Assembly (NCBI RefSeq): GCF_004348985.1
Contig: NZ_SMKW01000006.1
Location: 1 to 64,000 of the forward strand
Direction of reading: 5' to 3'
Source of the DNA: Saccharopolyspora elongata
Lineage (GTDB): Bacteria; Actinomycetota; Actinomycetes; Mycobacteriales; Pseudonocardiaceae
DNA: 64,000 bases
A program made the position numbers and the translations under genes. Below, one piece after another: positions 52,391 to 60,823 of the stretch; positions within the stretch are counted from its first letter, which is position 1; every line of letters begins with the position of its first letter. The notes under the pieces are model-generated. The model was not told the DNA's origin. It did not search any database and was given only the letters and a program-made list of their open reading frames with translations.

Positions 52391-53854
52391 TTGCCCGAGA
52401 ACAACCAGAAACCGTTGACCACGGTGGCCGGTGCGCCGGTCCCTGACAACCAGAACTCCCTGACCGCCGGTCCGCGCGGCCCGATGCTGCTGCAGGACGT
52501 CTGGTTCCTGGAGAAGCTGGCGCACTTCGACCGCGAGGTCATCCCGGAGCGCCGGATGCACGCCAAGGGCTCGGGTGCTTTCGGCACCTTCACGGTGACC
52601 AACGACATCACCCAGTACACCAAGGCGAAGATCTTCTCCGAGGTCGGCAAGAAGACCGACCTGTTCATCCGGTTCTCGACCGTCGCCGGCGAGCGCGGCG
52701 CGGCCGACGCCGAGCGCGACATCCGCGGCTTCGCGCTGAAGTTCTACACCGACGAAGGCAACTGGGACATCGTCGGCAACAACACCCCGGTGTTCTTCTT
52801 CCGCGACCCGCTGAAGTTCCCCGACCTCAACCACGCCGTGAAGCGCGACCCGCGCACCAACCTGCGCAACGCCGAGAACAACTGGGACTTCTGGACCAAC
52901 CTCCCCGAGGCGCTGCACCAGGTCACGATCGTGATGTCGGAGCGCGGCATCCCGGCGTCCTACCGCCACATGCACGGCTTCGGCTCGCACACATACAGCT
53001 TCATCAACGCCGAGGGCGAGCGGTTCTGGGTCAAGTTCCACCACCGCACCCAGCAGGGCATCAAGAACCTGACCGACGCCGAGGCCGAGGAGCTCATCGG
53101 CAAGGACCGCGAGTCGCACCAGCGCGACCTCTTCGACGCGATCGAGCGCGGCGACTTCCCGAAGTGGAAGCTGTACGTGCAGATCATGCCGGAGGCCGAC
53201 GCCGACACGTACAAGTACCACCCGTTCGACCTGACCAAGGTGTGGTCCAAGAAGGACTACCCGCTGATCGAGGTCGGCGAGTGGGAGCTCAACCGCAACC
53301 CCGACAACTACTTCGCCGACGTGGAGCAGGCCGCGTTCACCCCGGCGAACGTGGTGCCGGGCATCAGCTTCTCGCCCGACAAGATGCTGCAGGGCCGGCT
53401 GTTCTCCTACGGTGACGCCCAGCGGTACCGCCTGGGTGTGAACCACCACCAGATCCCGGTCAACTCGCCGAAGAACCCGGTGAACTCCTACCACCGCGAC
53501 GGTGCCATGCGCGTCGACGGCAACCAGGGCGCCACCCCGGGCATCGAGCCGAACTCCTACGGCCGCTGGCAGGAGCAGGCCTCCTACCGCGACCCGGTGC
53601 AGGCCGTGGGTGCCGTCGCCGACCGGTTCAACTACCGCGAAGACGACGACAACTACTTCGAGCAGCCCGGCATCCTGTTCCGCAACATGTCGCCGGAACA
53701 GCAGCAGGTGCTCTTCGAGAACACCGCGCGGGCGATCGACGGCGCCTCGCAGGCGACCATCGAGCGGCACATCGCCAACTGCACCAAGGCCGACGCGGCC
53801 TACGGTGAGGGCGTCCGCAAGGCGATCGAGGCCCTGGCCGCGAGCAAGGGCTGA
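52391..53854 (+). CDS. katA: Heme catalase
   Basis: This monofunctional small-subunit catalase (487 residues) dismutates hydrogen peroxide. The distal His is at 57 ([12 protein letters not shown]), the Asn in [12 protein letters not shown] (near 131), and the proximal Tyr at 340 in [14 protein letters not shown]. It starts at TTG 52391 with GGAGCGAG 3 nt upstream. The Fur-type gene precedes it and an ankyrin-repeat gene follows 110 bp later; an 18-bp hairpin lies between. Confidence 0.95.
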   Translation: MPENNQKPLTTVAGAPVPDNQNSLTAGPRGPMLLQDVWFLEKLAHFDREVIPERRMHAKGSGAFGTFTVTNDITQYTKAKIFSEVGKKTDLFIRFSTVAGERGAADAERDIRGFALKFYTDEGNWDIVGNNTPVFFFRDPLKFPDLNHAVKRDPRTNLRNAENNWDFWTNLPEALHQVTIVMSERGIPASYRHMHGFGSHTYSFINAEGERFWVKFHHRTQQGIKNLTDAEAEELIGKDRESHQRDLFDAIERGDFPKWKLYVQIMPEADADTYKYHPFDLTKVWSKKDYPLIEVGEWELNRNPDNYFADVEQAAFTPANVVPGISFSPDKMLQGRLFSYGDAQRYRLGVNHHQIPVNSPKNPVNSYHRDGAMRVDGNQGATPGIEPNSYGRWQEQASYRDPVQAVGAVADRFNYREDDDNYFEQPGILFRNMSPEQQQVLFENTARAIDGASQATIERHIANCTKADAAYGEGVRKAIEALAASKG

Positions 53855-53881
53855 CGCCGCCTAGGTCTTCGACCTGGACAG

Positions 53882-53921
53882 CAGGAACGGCGGCCACGGG
53901 AAGCCGTGGCCGCCGTTCCTG
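53882..53921. terminator. Perfect 18-bp hairpin after katA
   Basis: Arms 53882-53899 and 53904-53921 match exactly around the loop GAAG. It may partly terminate katA before the ankyrin gene. No T-tract. Confidence 0.75.
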
Positions 53922-53964
53922 TCCCGGAACCGGAATTCCCAGACGTGATCAGGAAGAGCTGCTG

Positions 53965-54351
53965 ATGAGCCACGGTGGACTGACCCCGGAGCAGACCGAG
54001 CGCGTCGTGGCGATCGCCATGGACCTGGCCCGGGAAGGCGAAACCGCGCAGCTCGCGGAGTTCGTCGACCACGGACTCCCGGTCGACGTGGCCGACCAGG
54101 GCGGCAACACCCTGCTCATGCTCGCGGCCTACCACGGGCACGCCGCAACCGTGCGCGCGCTGCTCGACCGCGGCGCGAATCCCGACCTGCGCAACGAGCG
54201 CGACCAGGCGCCCATCGCCGGTGCGCTGTTCAAGGGCGCAGATGAGGTGGTGGCCGTGCTCCGCGAGGCCGGCGCGGACCTCGACGCGGGGACGCCCAGT
54301 GCCCGGGCCGCCGCCACCATGTTCGGCCGGGAGCACCTCCTCGCCGACTGA
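53965..54351 (+). CDS. Ankyrin-repeat protein
   Basis: This 128-residue protein has about three ankyrin repeats: GGNTLLMLAAYHGHAATVRA, LLDRGANPDLRNERDQAPIA and GALFKGADEVVAVLREAGAD. It starts at ATG 53965 with a GGAAGAGC-type site. Ankyrin proteins encoded next to catalases (AnkB of Pseudomonas) are needed for full catalase activity; a similar chaperone-like role here is inferred from this adjacency. Confidence 0.85.
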   Translation: MSHGGLTPEQTERVVAIAMDLAREGETAQLAEFVDHGLPVDVADQGGNTLLMLAAYHGHAATVRALLDRGANPDLRNERDQAPIAGALFKGADEVVAVLREAGADLDAGTPSARAAATMFGREHLLAD

Positions 54352-54391
54352 GGTGCGACCTCGTCGCATTGATTTCACTTGCCCTGAGGTT

Positions 54392-54560
54392 TTTCAACCT
54401 CGTTTTGGGTGGCGGTGCGGGTAGCGGAACCTCAGAGGCTCCCTGGTCCACGGCGGAGGGGCCGTCCTCGCCGAGGGAACCCCGGAGGGGTGGGCACCGT
54501 GAACCCGCGGCGGTGCCAGTGTCGTAGGTGGGCTATGCGCCTGCGGCGCATGCGACATCC
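54392..54560 (+). repeat. Dispersed intergenic repeat, copy 4
   Basis: TTCAACCTCGTTTTG, then the 27-bp block 54409-54435 (identical to the complement of 22714-22740), a GTGAACCCGCGGCGG block, GTAGGTGGGC and the hairpin ATGCGCC-TGC-GGCGCAT. No gene is supported between 54352 and 54636. Confidence 0.65.
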
Positions 54561-54636
54561 CATCGACGTGCAGCTTTGCGACCCGCGACTGCGGGCCGAC
54601 CAGGATGAAAAACGCTCCCTGCAAGGGCTTTTGTCC

Positions 54637-55113
54637 TCACAGGATTCTGCGGGCCAATGCTGCCAAGGCCGCTTTGATCCGCTTCGCCTCCATCCCCAGG
54701 GTTTCGTGCTGGTGCCGGAAGACCTCCGGGGCCAGCGGCGCCAGCAGGGAGTCCGTCAGGGATTCCGGGTCTGCCAGGGAAGATTCCGCGAGCAGCGAGC
54801 GGACGTGCGCTCGCCAGAACCCGTGGGCGCCCGTCTCGAACCGGGATCTGCCCACTTCGGTGCCCAGGACCAGGTGGATGTGCCGTTCCAGCAGGTCGAC
54901 CATGGCCTCGTAGAAGGCCGCCAGGCGTTCGGCCGGCGGCGCGCCCGGTCCCAGCGGCGGGTCGCCGCGCAGCAACTTCTCCTGCAGCGCCCGCTCGTGC
55001 TCGTCCAGCAGGGCCGTGGCGATGGATGCGCGATCCGGGTAGCGGCGGTACAAGGTCGCGCGTCCCACGCCGGCTGCGTTCGCGATGTCCTCCATCGTGA
55101 AGGAGTCGACCAT
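54637..55113 (-). pseudogene. TetR-family regulator lacking its first helix
   Basis: The frame has the TetR recognition region FTMEDIANAAGVGRATLYRR followed by a ligand domain of about 130 residues ending ALAALARRIL. Helix 1 (about 20 residues before TMED) is absent: upstream the frame reads the antisense of an azoreductase fragment. An ATG at 55113 could start a truncated product. DNA binding should be impaired. Confidence 0.6.
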
Positions 55114-55297
55114 GCTGCTCCACCTCGACACCAGCGCGCGAAGCCGCTCGTTCTCCCGGGCGCTCACCGAGCGCTTCGCCCTCGCCTGGCAGTCCGCCAA
55201 CCCCAGTCAGGACTACGTCCACCGCGACCTCGCCGCAGAGCCGGTGCCGCCGATCGGGCAGGCGTGGACCGAGATCTGCGCCTCGCGCTCACGCTGA
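55112..55297 (+). pseudogene. N-terminal fragment of an FMN azoreductase-like gene
   Basis: AAGGAG lies 6 nt before the ATG at 55112. The frame MLLHLDTSARSRSFSRALTE ... YVHRDLAAEPVPPIGQAWTE is the start of an AcpD-type NAD(P)H azoreductase, then stops after about 61 residues at 55297. The rest of the enzyme is missing; a different gene tail follows. Confidence 0.6.
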
Positions 55298-55344
55298 TCG
55301 TGGGCGGCGTCGCGCTCGCCAGGGTGAGCGAGACGGCCCAGTAG
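55262..55344 (+). pseudogene. C-terminal tail of a membrane protein (EamA-like)
   Basis: In another frame RLALTLIVGGVALARVSETA ends at TAG 55344. It looks like the last membrane helix of a drug/metabolite transporter. It abuts the azoreductase fragment, so a deletion joined two genes. Confidence 0.4.
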
Positions 55345-55580
55345 AACCGGATGCGGCCGACGAAGTGCGCCCGTCGTCGGCGTCCGTGCGGCCAACCGCC
55401 GGCGCCTGACGCCGCGCCCGATGATGGGCCCGGGTGACCAGCGCGCACCGGGTGTTCACCTGGGGCCTGATGCCACTGGGTGCCGCGCCGCGCCTGCGCG
55501 GCGTCAGCCAGCCGAAACGCTGATCGTTCTCGGTCGCGGACCCGGGCCCGTGCCGCGCCGAGTGCCATGGATGGTTGCGC

Positions 55581-55610
55581 TGGTGCCACGTTGGTGCCAT
55601 GATGGCGCCA
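55581..55610 (+). promoter_or_regulatory. Tandem TGGYGCCA operators at 11-bp spacing
   Basis: TGGTGCCA (55581), TGGTGCCA (55592) and TGGCGCCA (55603) are each 11 bp apart, one helical turn. The last overlaps the A of the RHH gene's ATG. GAGTGCCA at 55560 may be a weaker fourth. This is typical of cooperative ribbon-helix-helix autoregulation. Confidence 0.6.
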
Positions 55611-56122
55611 TGGATATTGGGGTGTATGTCGACGGCATCCGGCGGGAGCTGGCCGTCGCCGCCGAAGTCGGTGGCGACGATGCCCGGGAGCTCGCCGAGC
55701 GGCTCACGACGCCATTGGAGTCCGCCCTCCGGCTGACGCTGCTGGACGCGTTGTCCTCGGCTGCCGACGAGATCACCCGCGAACTCGCGCCGGGATCCGT
55801 GGACCTGCGGTTCCGCAGCGGGGAACCGGAATTCGTCGTGACGGCGCCACCGGTGGCCCACGGCGCGGCGGCTGACGAAGCCGAGAGCGCGCCGGCGGAG
55901 GTCCGGCCGGTCCTGGAGGCCGACGAAGGCGCCATGTCGCGGATCAACGTCCGGATGCCCGAAAGGCTCAAGGCCCGCGTCGAGGAAGCCGCCGGGCGAG
56001 AAGGCTTGTCGGTCAACGCGTGGCTCGTCCGGGCCGCCGCCGCTGCGGTGGAACCCGTCGAGCGGCCCGCCGGGCGCGGCACCGGCCGGCGCGGGCAGCG
56101 CTACACCGGGTGGGCGCGCTAG
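55610..56122 (+). CDS. Ribbon-helix-helix (HicB/Arc-like) protein
   Basis: The 170-residue protein has an N-terminal domain of about 100 residues (VYVDGIRRELAVAAEVGGDD) of unknown function and a C-terminal RHH DNA-binding domain, SRINVRMPERLKARVEEAAG followed by REGLSVNAWLVRAAAAAVEP. No toxin gene is adjacent; instead a DUF4097 gene follows by 76 bp, a pairing I recall from other actinomycetes. Tandem operators overlap the ATG at 55610, so it probably represses itself and the DUF4097 gene. Confidence 0.8.
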   Translation: MDIGVYVDGIRRELAVAAEVGGDDARELAERLTTPLESALRLTLLDALSSAADEITRELAPGSVDLRFRSGEPEFVVTAPPVAHGAAADEAESAPAEVRPVLEADEGAMSRINVRMPERLKARVEEAAGREGLSVNAWLVRAAAAAVEPVERPAGRGTGRRGQRYTGWAR

Positions 56123-56198
56123 CGGCGCGCTCCGACCCGTACACACCACACGTCCTACCAGCGAGGACGCTCACCGAACACGATCTGAGGGGACAGCC

Positions 56199-57058
56199 AT
56201 GTCAACTTTCGACACTCCGGAGCCGATTTCCGCCACGATCGACGTCGTCCTGGGCGACGTGCGGATCGTCGCCGCCGACCGGGCCGACACCGTCGTCGAC
56301 GTGCGGCCGACCGACCCGTCCCGGAAGGCCGACGTGCGGGCGGTCGAATTGACCCGCGTCGAGTTCTCCGATGGCGAGCTGCTGGTCAAGACGGAGAAGC
56401 GGTGGCGGCACTACGGCCCGCGCGACGGCGGATCGGTCGAGGTGCTGATCGAGCTGCCGACCGGGTCGCAGGTGCGCGGCGAGTCGGCGCAGGGGGACTT
56501 CCGCGGCGAGGGACGGCTCGGCGAGTGCCGGTTGCGGACCTCGGTCGGCGCCATCCGGCTCGACGCCACCGGCCCGCTGAACGCGAAGACCGCCACCGGC
56601 GCGGTCACCGTCGACCACGTGGCGGGCCCGGCCGAGGCCGCCACCGGGTCCGGCGAGCTGCGGATCAGGCGGGTCGACGGTGCCGGGGTGTTCAAGAACT
56701 CCAACGGGGAGACCCGGATCGGCGAGATCGGCGGTGAAGCGCGGCTGAGCGCGGCCAACGGCGGCATCACCGTCGAGAAGGCGCGCGACTCCGTCCGGGC
56801 CAAGACCGCCAACGGCGACATCCGGATCGGCGAAGTCGCGCGCGGCACGGTCGAGCTGGACGTGTCGGTGGGGAGCTGGAGGTCGGTATCCGCGAAGGGA
56901 CCGCCGCGTACCTGGACCTGAACACCACGATCGGTCGCGTGCACAACTCGCTGGACAGCGTCGACGCGCCGGGAGACGCGGAGGAGACCGTCGAGGTCCG
57001 CGCCAGCACCGTGAGCGGTGACATCATCGTGCGCCGCTCCTCGCTCGTCGACGAATGA
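56199..57058 (+). pseudogene. DUF4097 paralogue with a C-terminal frameshift
   Basis: MSTFDTPEPISATIDVVLGD starts a beta-helix protein closely similar to that at 33890. Repeats such as GDVRI, GAIRL, GAVTV, GELRI, GETRI, GGITV and GDIRI continue to residue about 228. At a GGGG run near 56884 the frame shifts, ending at 56921. In the +1-corrected frame the homologous tail (TIGRVHNSLDSV ... GDIIVRRSSLVDE) reads on to the TGA at 57058. Either a true mutation or a one-base sequence error. Confidence 0.75.
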
Positions 57059-57262
57059 TGGGCGGATAGCCCCGAAAAGCACCACGCCGCCGTACTTTCC
57101 GGCGGTGACCTTCGCCAGGACCGAGGTCTTGCGCCACGATTCCGGCCCTTGACGGGCCGATGTTCACGCGGATGCGCTTCCTGCTGCCCTCGCTCCGGCC
57201 TGGTGCCGGTCCTGATCGGACGCACCTGTTTTTCCTTTTATCCCGACGAAAGGGAAATACCC

Positions 57263-58456
57263 GTGATAATCGATGCTGCCCGCATGGCGGTCGACCCGCA
57301 GCACTTCTGGCTGCGCGGAGAGAAACCGGCGAGCCCGGTCGACTTCGACGAAGAGCGAGGCGTGTGGAACGTCTACGGCCATCCGGAGACGGTCGAAATC
57401 CTCAGCGACCCGAAGACGTTCTCCTCCAACGTCGCGCGGCTCGTGCCGGTCGATCTCGACCCGGCCTTCCTGGAGGGCGACCTGACGCAGATGGACCCGC
57501 CGTTCCACCGCAAGCTGCGCCGGCTGGTCAGCCACGCGTTCACCCCGAAGATCGTGGCCGACCTCGAACCGCGGATCGCCGCGCTGACGCACGAACTGCT
57601 CGACGCGGTGGCCGATCGGGACCGGTTCGAGCTGGTCGCGGATCTCGCCTACCCGCTGCCGGTGATCGTCATCGCCGAACTGCTGGGCGTGCCCAGCAGC
57701 GACCGCGATCTCTTCCGGCAGTGGGTGGAGGAGCAGGTCGGCGGCGGCCAGCAGCTCTCGGTCGTCGACCAGGGCGAGGAGCAGCAGCGCGAACTGAACG
57801 CCGGGCTGGAAAGCTTCCGGAAGATTCTCGACTACTTCCTCGAGCACGCCGCGGAGCGGCGGCGGAACCCCCGCGAGGACCTGCTGACCCAGCTGGTGCA
57901 GGCGGAGGTCGACGGTGAACGCCTCACCGACAACGAGGTGGTGAACTTCGCCAACCTCCTGCTGGGCGCCGGGCACATCACCACCACCATGCTGCTGGGC
58001 AACACGGTGATGTGCCTGGACGCGCACCCGGAGCAGGCGGCGCGGGTGCGTGCGGACCGCGCGCTGGTGCCGGGCGCGATCGAGGAATCGCTGCGCCTGC
58101 TGACCCCGTTCGCGCTCACCTACCGGGCGACGATGACCGAGACGGAGGTCGGCGGCCGGCGGGTGCCCGCGGACCAGGTGCTCTCGGTATGGCTCGGGGC
58201 GGCCAACCGCGACGACCGGGTGTTCGCCGATCCGGAGGCCTTCGACCCGGCCCGCGACCCCAACCCGCACATCGCGTTCGGGCGCGGCATCCACTTCTGC
58301 CTGGGCGCGCCGCTGGCCCGGCTGGAGGGCCGGATCGCGATGAACATCCTGCTGGACCGCTTCCCGGCGCTGCGCACGGATCCGGCGAACCCGCCGGTCC
58401 TCATGCCGGGCACGGACATGATCGGCGCGACTTCGCTGCCCTTGCTCACCGAATAA
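57263..58456 (+). CDS. Cytochrome P450 with atypical I-helix
   Basis: This P450 monooxygenase has 397 residues. The heme loop FGRGIHFCLGAPLARLEG has its Cys at 346 and ExxR is in IEESLRLL. The I-helix reads GAGHITTTMLL (near 234-244): the acidic residue usual at AGxE/DT is Ile-238, which should alter proton delivery. The GTG at 57263 is chosen for AAGGGAAA upstream. It lies about 200 bp after the DUF4097 gene, echoing the P450 near the first DUF4097 copy. No SARP heptads are seen here. Confidence 0.9.
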   Translation: MIIDAARMAVDPQHFWLRGEKPASPVDFDEERGVWNVYGHPETVEILSDPKTFSSNVARLVPVDLDPAFLEGDLTQMDPPFHRKLRRLVSHAFTPKIVADLEPRIAALTHELLDAVADRDRFELVADLAYPLPVIVIAELLGVPSSDRDLFRQWVEEQVGGGQQLSVVDQGEEQQRELNAGLESFRKILDYFLEHAAERRRNPREDLLTQLVQAEVDGERLTDNEVVNFANLLLGAGHITTTMLLGNTVMCLDAHPEQAARVRADRALVPGAIEESLRLLTPFALTYRATMTETEVGGRRVPADQVLSVWLGAANRDDRVFADPEAFDPARDPNPHIAFGRGIHFCLGAPLARLEGRIAMNILLDRFPALRTDPANPPVLMPGTDMIGATSLPLLTE

Positions 58457-58562
58457 CGCGTTCGGCTGCTCCCGGCCGGAAAAAGGGTCGGCGCGGTGGG
58501 GCGGCGTGGCAAGATCGCCGTCGAAATCCATGCCGGTTCGCGGCCGATTGCTGGGAGGAATC

Positions 58563-58997
58563 GTGGCGACCTGGGAAGACCTTCTCGAATTCGTCCGGAC
58601 CGAATACCGGGTCGTCCCCGGTGAGGCGGAGGAAGGCGAGCCCGAGTACCGGATCATCGAGGACAGCGAGGACGAGATCCGGCTCCTCGTCGAGTACGAG
58701 GACGACCGGAGCCAGATCGTCATCGTCTGCCACGAGCGGCTCGACGGCCGCGAGGACTGGGTGCAGGTCGTGTCGGTGATCGGCCTGGCCGAGAGCGTCA
58801 ACCTGCGGAAACTGCTGGAAGAGCTGGGGCAGACCTCGGTCGTGTGCGGGGCGCTGATCATCGGGGACCACGTCGTGCTCCGGCATTCGCTGCCGCTGCT
58901 GAACCTCGACATCAACGAGTTCACCGATCCGCTGAACTTCGTCGCGGAAACCGCGGATCATCTCGAAGAGCTCTTCTTCCGCAACGACGACCACTGA
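58563..58997 (+). CDS. Hypothetical protein, YbjN/chaperone-like fold
   Basis: This is an acidic protein of about 144 residues. Alternating strands and helices (EDEIRLLVEYEDDRSQIVIV, WVQVVSVIGLAESVNLRKLL, DHVVLRHSLPLLNLDINEF) resemble the YbjN / type III chaperone-like fold common in actinobacteria. GTG at 58563 has GGGAGGAA 2-3 nt upstream. Function unknown. It is followed by another small gene, 42 bp apart. Confidence 0.65.
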   Translation: MATWEDLLEFVRTEYRVVPGEAEEGEPEYRIIEDSEDEIRLLVEYEDDRSQIVIVCHERLDGREDWVQVVSVIGLAESVNLRKLLEELGQTSVVCGALIIGDHVVLRHSLPLLNLDINEFTDPLNFVAETADHLEELFFRNDDH

Positions 58998-59039
58998 CCC
59001 GTTTCGAGTATTTCGGGGCATTTGGGGTTGAATGGGGGA

Positions 59040-59282
59040 ATGGGATTCTTCCAGAACTCGAAGGCCGATCTCGGCGCGATGGCCGCCGCCGCTCTCGAAG
59101 CTGAGCGGCGGCGGTTCACCGTTCGCCTGGTGGCGCTGCCCGGCAGCAAGGACGACGCGATCGATCCGTGGTCGGAGCGGATCGAGGCGATCGAGGACGA
59201 GGGCTGGGAGCTCGACCGGTTCTCGGTGGTGCCGAACGAGAAGGGCTGGGTCGAGGCGTACGTGCTGTTCAAGCGGAGCTGA
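59040..59282 (+). CDS. Small hypothetical protein
   Basis: The 80-residue product begins MGFFQNSKADLGAMAAAALE and ends WVEAYVLFKRS. The middle (FTVRLVALPGSKDDAIDPWS, IEAIEDEGWELDRFSVVPNE) suggests a single alpha/beta unit as in DUF4177-type proteins. ATG at 59040 with GGGGG just upstream. Probably co-transcribed with the gene before it. Function unknown. Confidence 0.6.
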   Translation: MGFFQNSKADLGAMAAAALEAERRRFTVRLVALPGSKDDAIDPWSERIEAIEDEGWELDRFSVVPNEKGWVEAYVLFKRS

Positions 59283-59418
59283 GCGTTTAGATCCGTTGGG
59301 TGGGAGTGGTTTCGTTGCGATCGGGGTGGTCGGCAGGTCGGTGCTGGCCGGGGTGCCCTGGCGGCAGAGGCGCGAGTCGACGCAAGGTGCACAGATAGTT
59401 GCAGGCGCGCGATAAATG

Positions 59419-59455
59419 CTTGCACACGCTTCATAACCGCGCAAGCTGCTATAGT
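59419..59455 (+). promoter_or_regulatory. Promoter and operator of a marR gene
   Basis: CTTGC (59419-59423) and GCAAG (59441-59445) form an inverted repeat, and TATAGT at 59450-59455 is a good -10 box. The site lies 32-68 bp before the MarR start, so autoregulation is likely. Confidence 0.5.
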
Positions 59456-59486
59456 CGTAGGAGGTACGCATCACGGGAGGTGTGCG

Positions 59487-59942
59487 GTGGGGATCGCCGA
59501 CGACGCCGTCGAGATTCGGGCGCACGGCTGGCGCACGCTCGCCGCGCTCCACGGGGCGCTCGAAACCGCGCTGGAGAAGGCGCTGCAGGCCGGGCACGGG
59601 CTGTCGGTCGTCGAGTACACCGTCCTGGACGCCCTGAGCAGGCAGGACGGCTGGCACATGCGGATGCAGCAGCTCGCCCGCGCCACGGCGCTCAGCGGCA
59701 GCGCGACGACCCGGCTGGTCAACCGGCTGGAAGACCGCGAGCTGCTCACCCGGGTCCTGTGCAAGGACGACCGCCGCGGCATCTACACCGAGCTGACCGA
59801 CGCGGGCCGGGCCCTGTGGGAGCAGGCCCGCCCCACCCACGACGAAGCCCTGGAGAAGGCGCTGGTCGAAGCCGAGCAGCTCCCGGAGCTCGCGCCGTTG
59901 GTGGCAGCGCTGCACAACCTGCCGCAGCGGCCCGGCGGCTGA
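59487..59942 (+). CDS. MarR-family transcriptional regulator
   Basis: This 151-residue winged-helix regulator has the HTH MRMQQLARATALSGSATTRL followed by VNRLEDRELLTRV, and the wing CKDDRRGIYTELTDAGR. GTG at 59487 is preceded by GGGAGG (7 nt). A broken PP2C gene starts 6 bp after its stop, which suggests an operon. The ligand is unknown. Confidence 0.88.
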   Translation: MGIADDAVEIRAHGWRTLAALHGALETALEKALQAGHGLSVVEYTVLDALSRQDGWHMRMQQLARATALSGSATTRLVNRLEDRELLTRVLCKDDRRGIYTELTDAGRALWEQARPTHDEALEKALVEAEQLPELAPLVAALHNLPQRPGG

Positions 59943-59948
59943 CCGGGC

Positions 59949-60701
59949 GTGCGGGCGGCGCAGGCGACGATCGCCACGCCCGGCCGGTCGAACGAGGACT
60001 ACCTGGCCACCGGGCCCGATTGGGCGTTCGTCCTCGACGGCGCGACTGCTCTGTCCGGAGTGGACAGTGGTTGCGTGCACGACGTGCCCTGGCTGGTACG
60101 CCGGCTCGGCGGCGAGCTGGCGCAGCGGCTAGCGGCGTCGGACGGGACAGCCGCCGACCTCCTCGCCGAGGCGATCCGCGCGACCTGCGCAGCGCACGCG
60201 GACACCTGCGACCTGCGAAACCCGTCGAGTCCCTCGGCGACCGCGGCGCTGCTGCGGCTGCGCGGCGACGACCTGGAGTACCTCGTGCTCGCCGACAGCC
60301 CGATCGTGCTCGACGTGGCGGGCGAACCCCGGCCGATCATCGACGACCGGATCGACCACCTGCCCAGCTAAACGCTCGAAGCGGTCCGCGACCTGCGGAA
60401 CCGACCGGGCGGATTCTGGGTCGCCGGCACGAAACCCGAAGCGGCGTACGAAGCCGTGCACGGCGTGCTCCCGGCGCCCGACGTGCGCCGGGCGGTGCTG
60501 CTCACCGACGGCGCGTCCCGCTACGTGGACCGCTTCGGCCTCGGCGACTGGACCGACCTGCTGGACTTCGTGGAGCACGCCGGCCCGGCCGAACTGCTGC
60601 GCCGGGTGCGAGCCGCGGAAGCGGCGGAAACCCAGGCGGAAAGCCGCAGGCGAAGGGGAAAACCCCACGACGACGCCACCGCGGTGTTCTTGCGCTTCTG
60701 A
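59949..60701 (+). pseudogene. PP2C-type phosphatase gene with an in-frame stop codon
   Basis: The frame starts at GTG 59949 and contains VLDGATALSGVDSGCVHDVP (metal-binding DG motif), PSATAALLRLRG, LLTDGASRYVDRFGL and HDDATAVFLRF (final Asp pair), covering a PP2C Ser/Thr phosphatase of 250 residues. A TAA at 60369-60371 interrupts it between HLPS and TLEAVRDLRN without any frame change. A one-base change from a Tyr codon would explain it. The first 140 residues alone lack the last metal ligands. Confidence 0.75.
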
Positions 60702-60823
60702 GCCCGCCACGATCCGGGCGCCGGGTCTGCTCTGTTCGAGCGGAAAACCGCTTGAACGGTTCCGCCGCGCCGGAAGCCCGGTACTGAATTGTGGGGTGCA
60801 GCCCAGTGCGTGGAGGACGCCGG

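Noticed and set aside
55610-56122. Classical HicAB toxin-antitoxin pair
   Set aside because: The RHH domain fits HicB, but no small HicA-like toxin lies on either side.
56122-56199. SARP heptads before the second DUF4097 copy
   Set aside because: No GTGTCAG-like heptads occur there; the only repeated sites are the TGGYGCCA octamers before the RHH gene.
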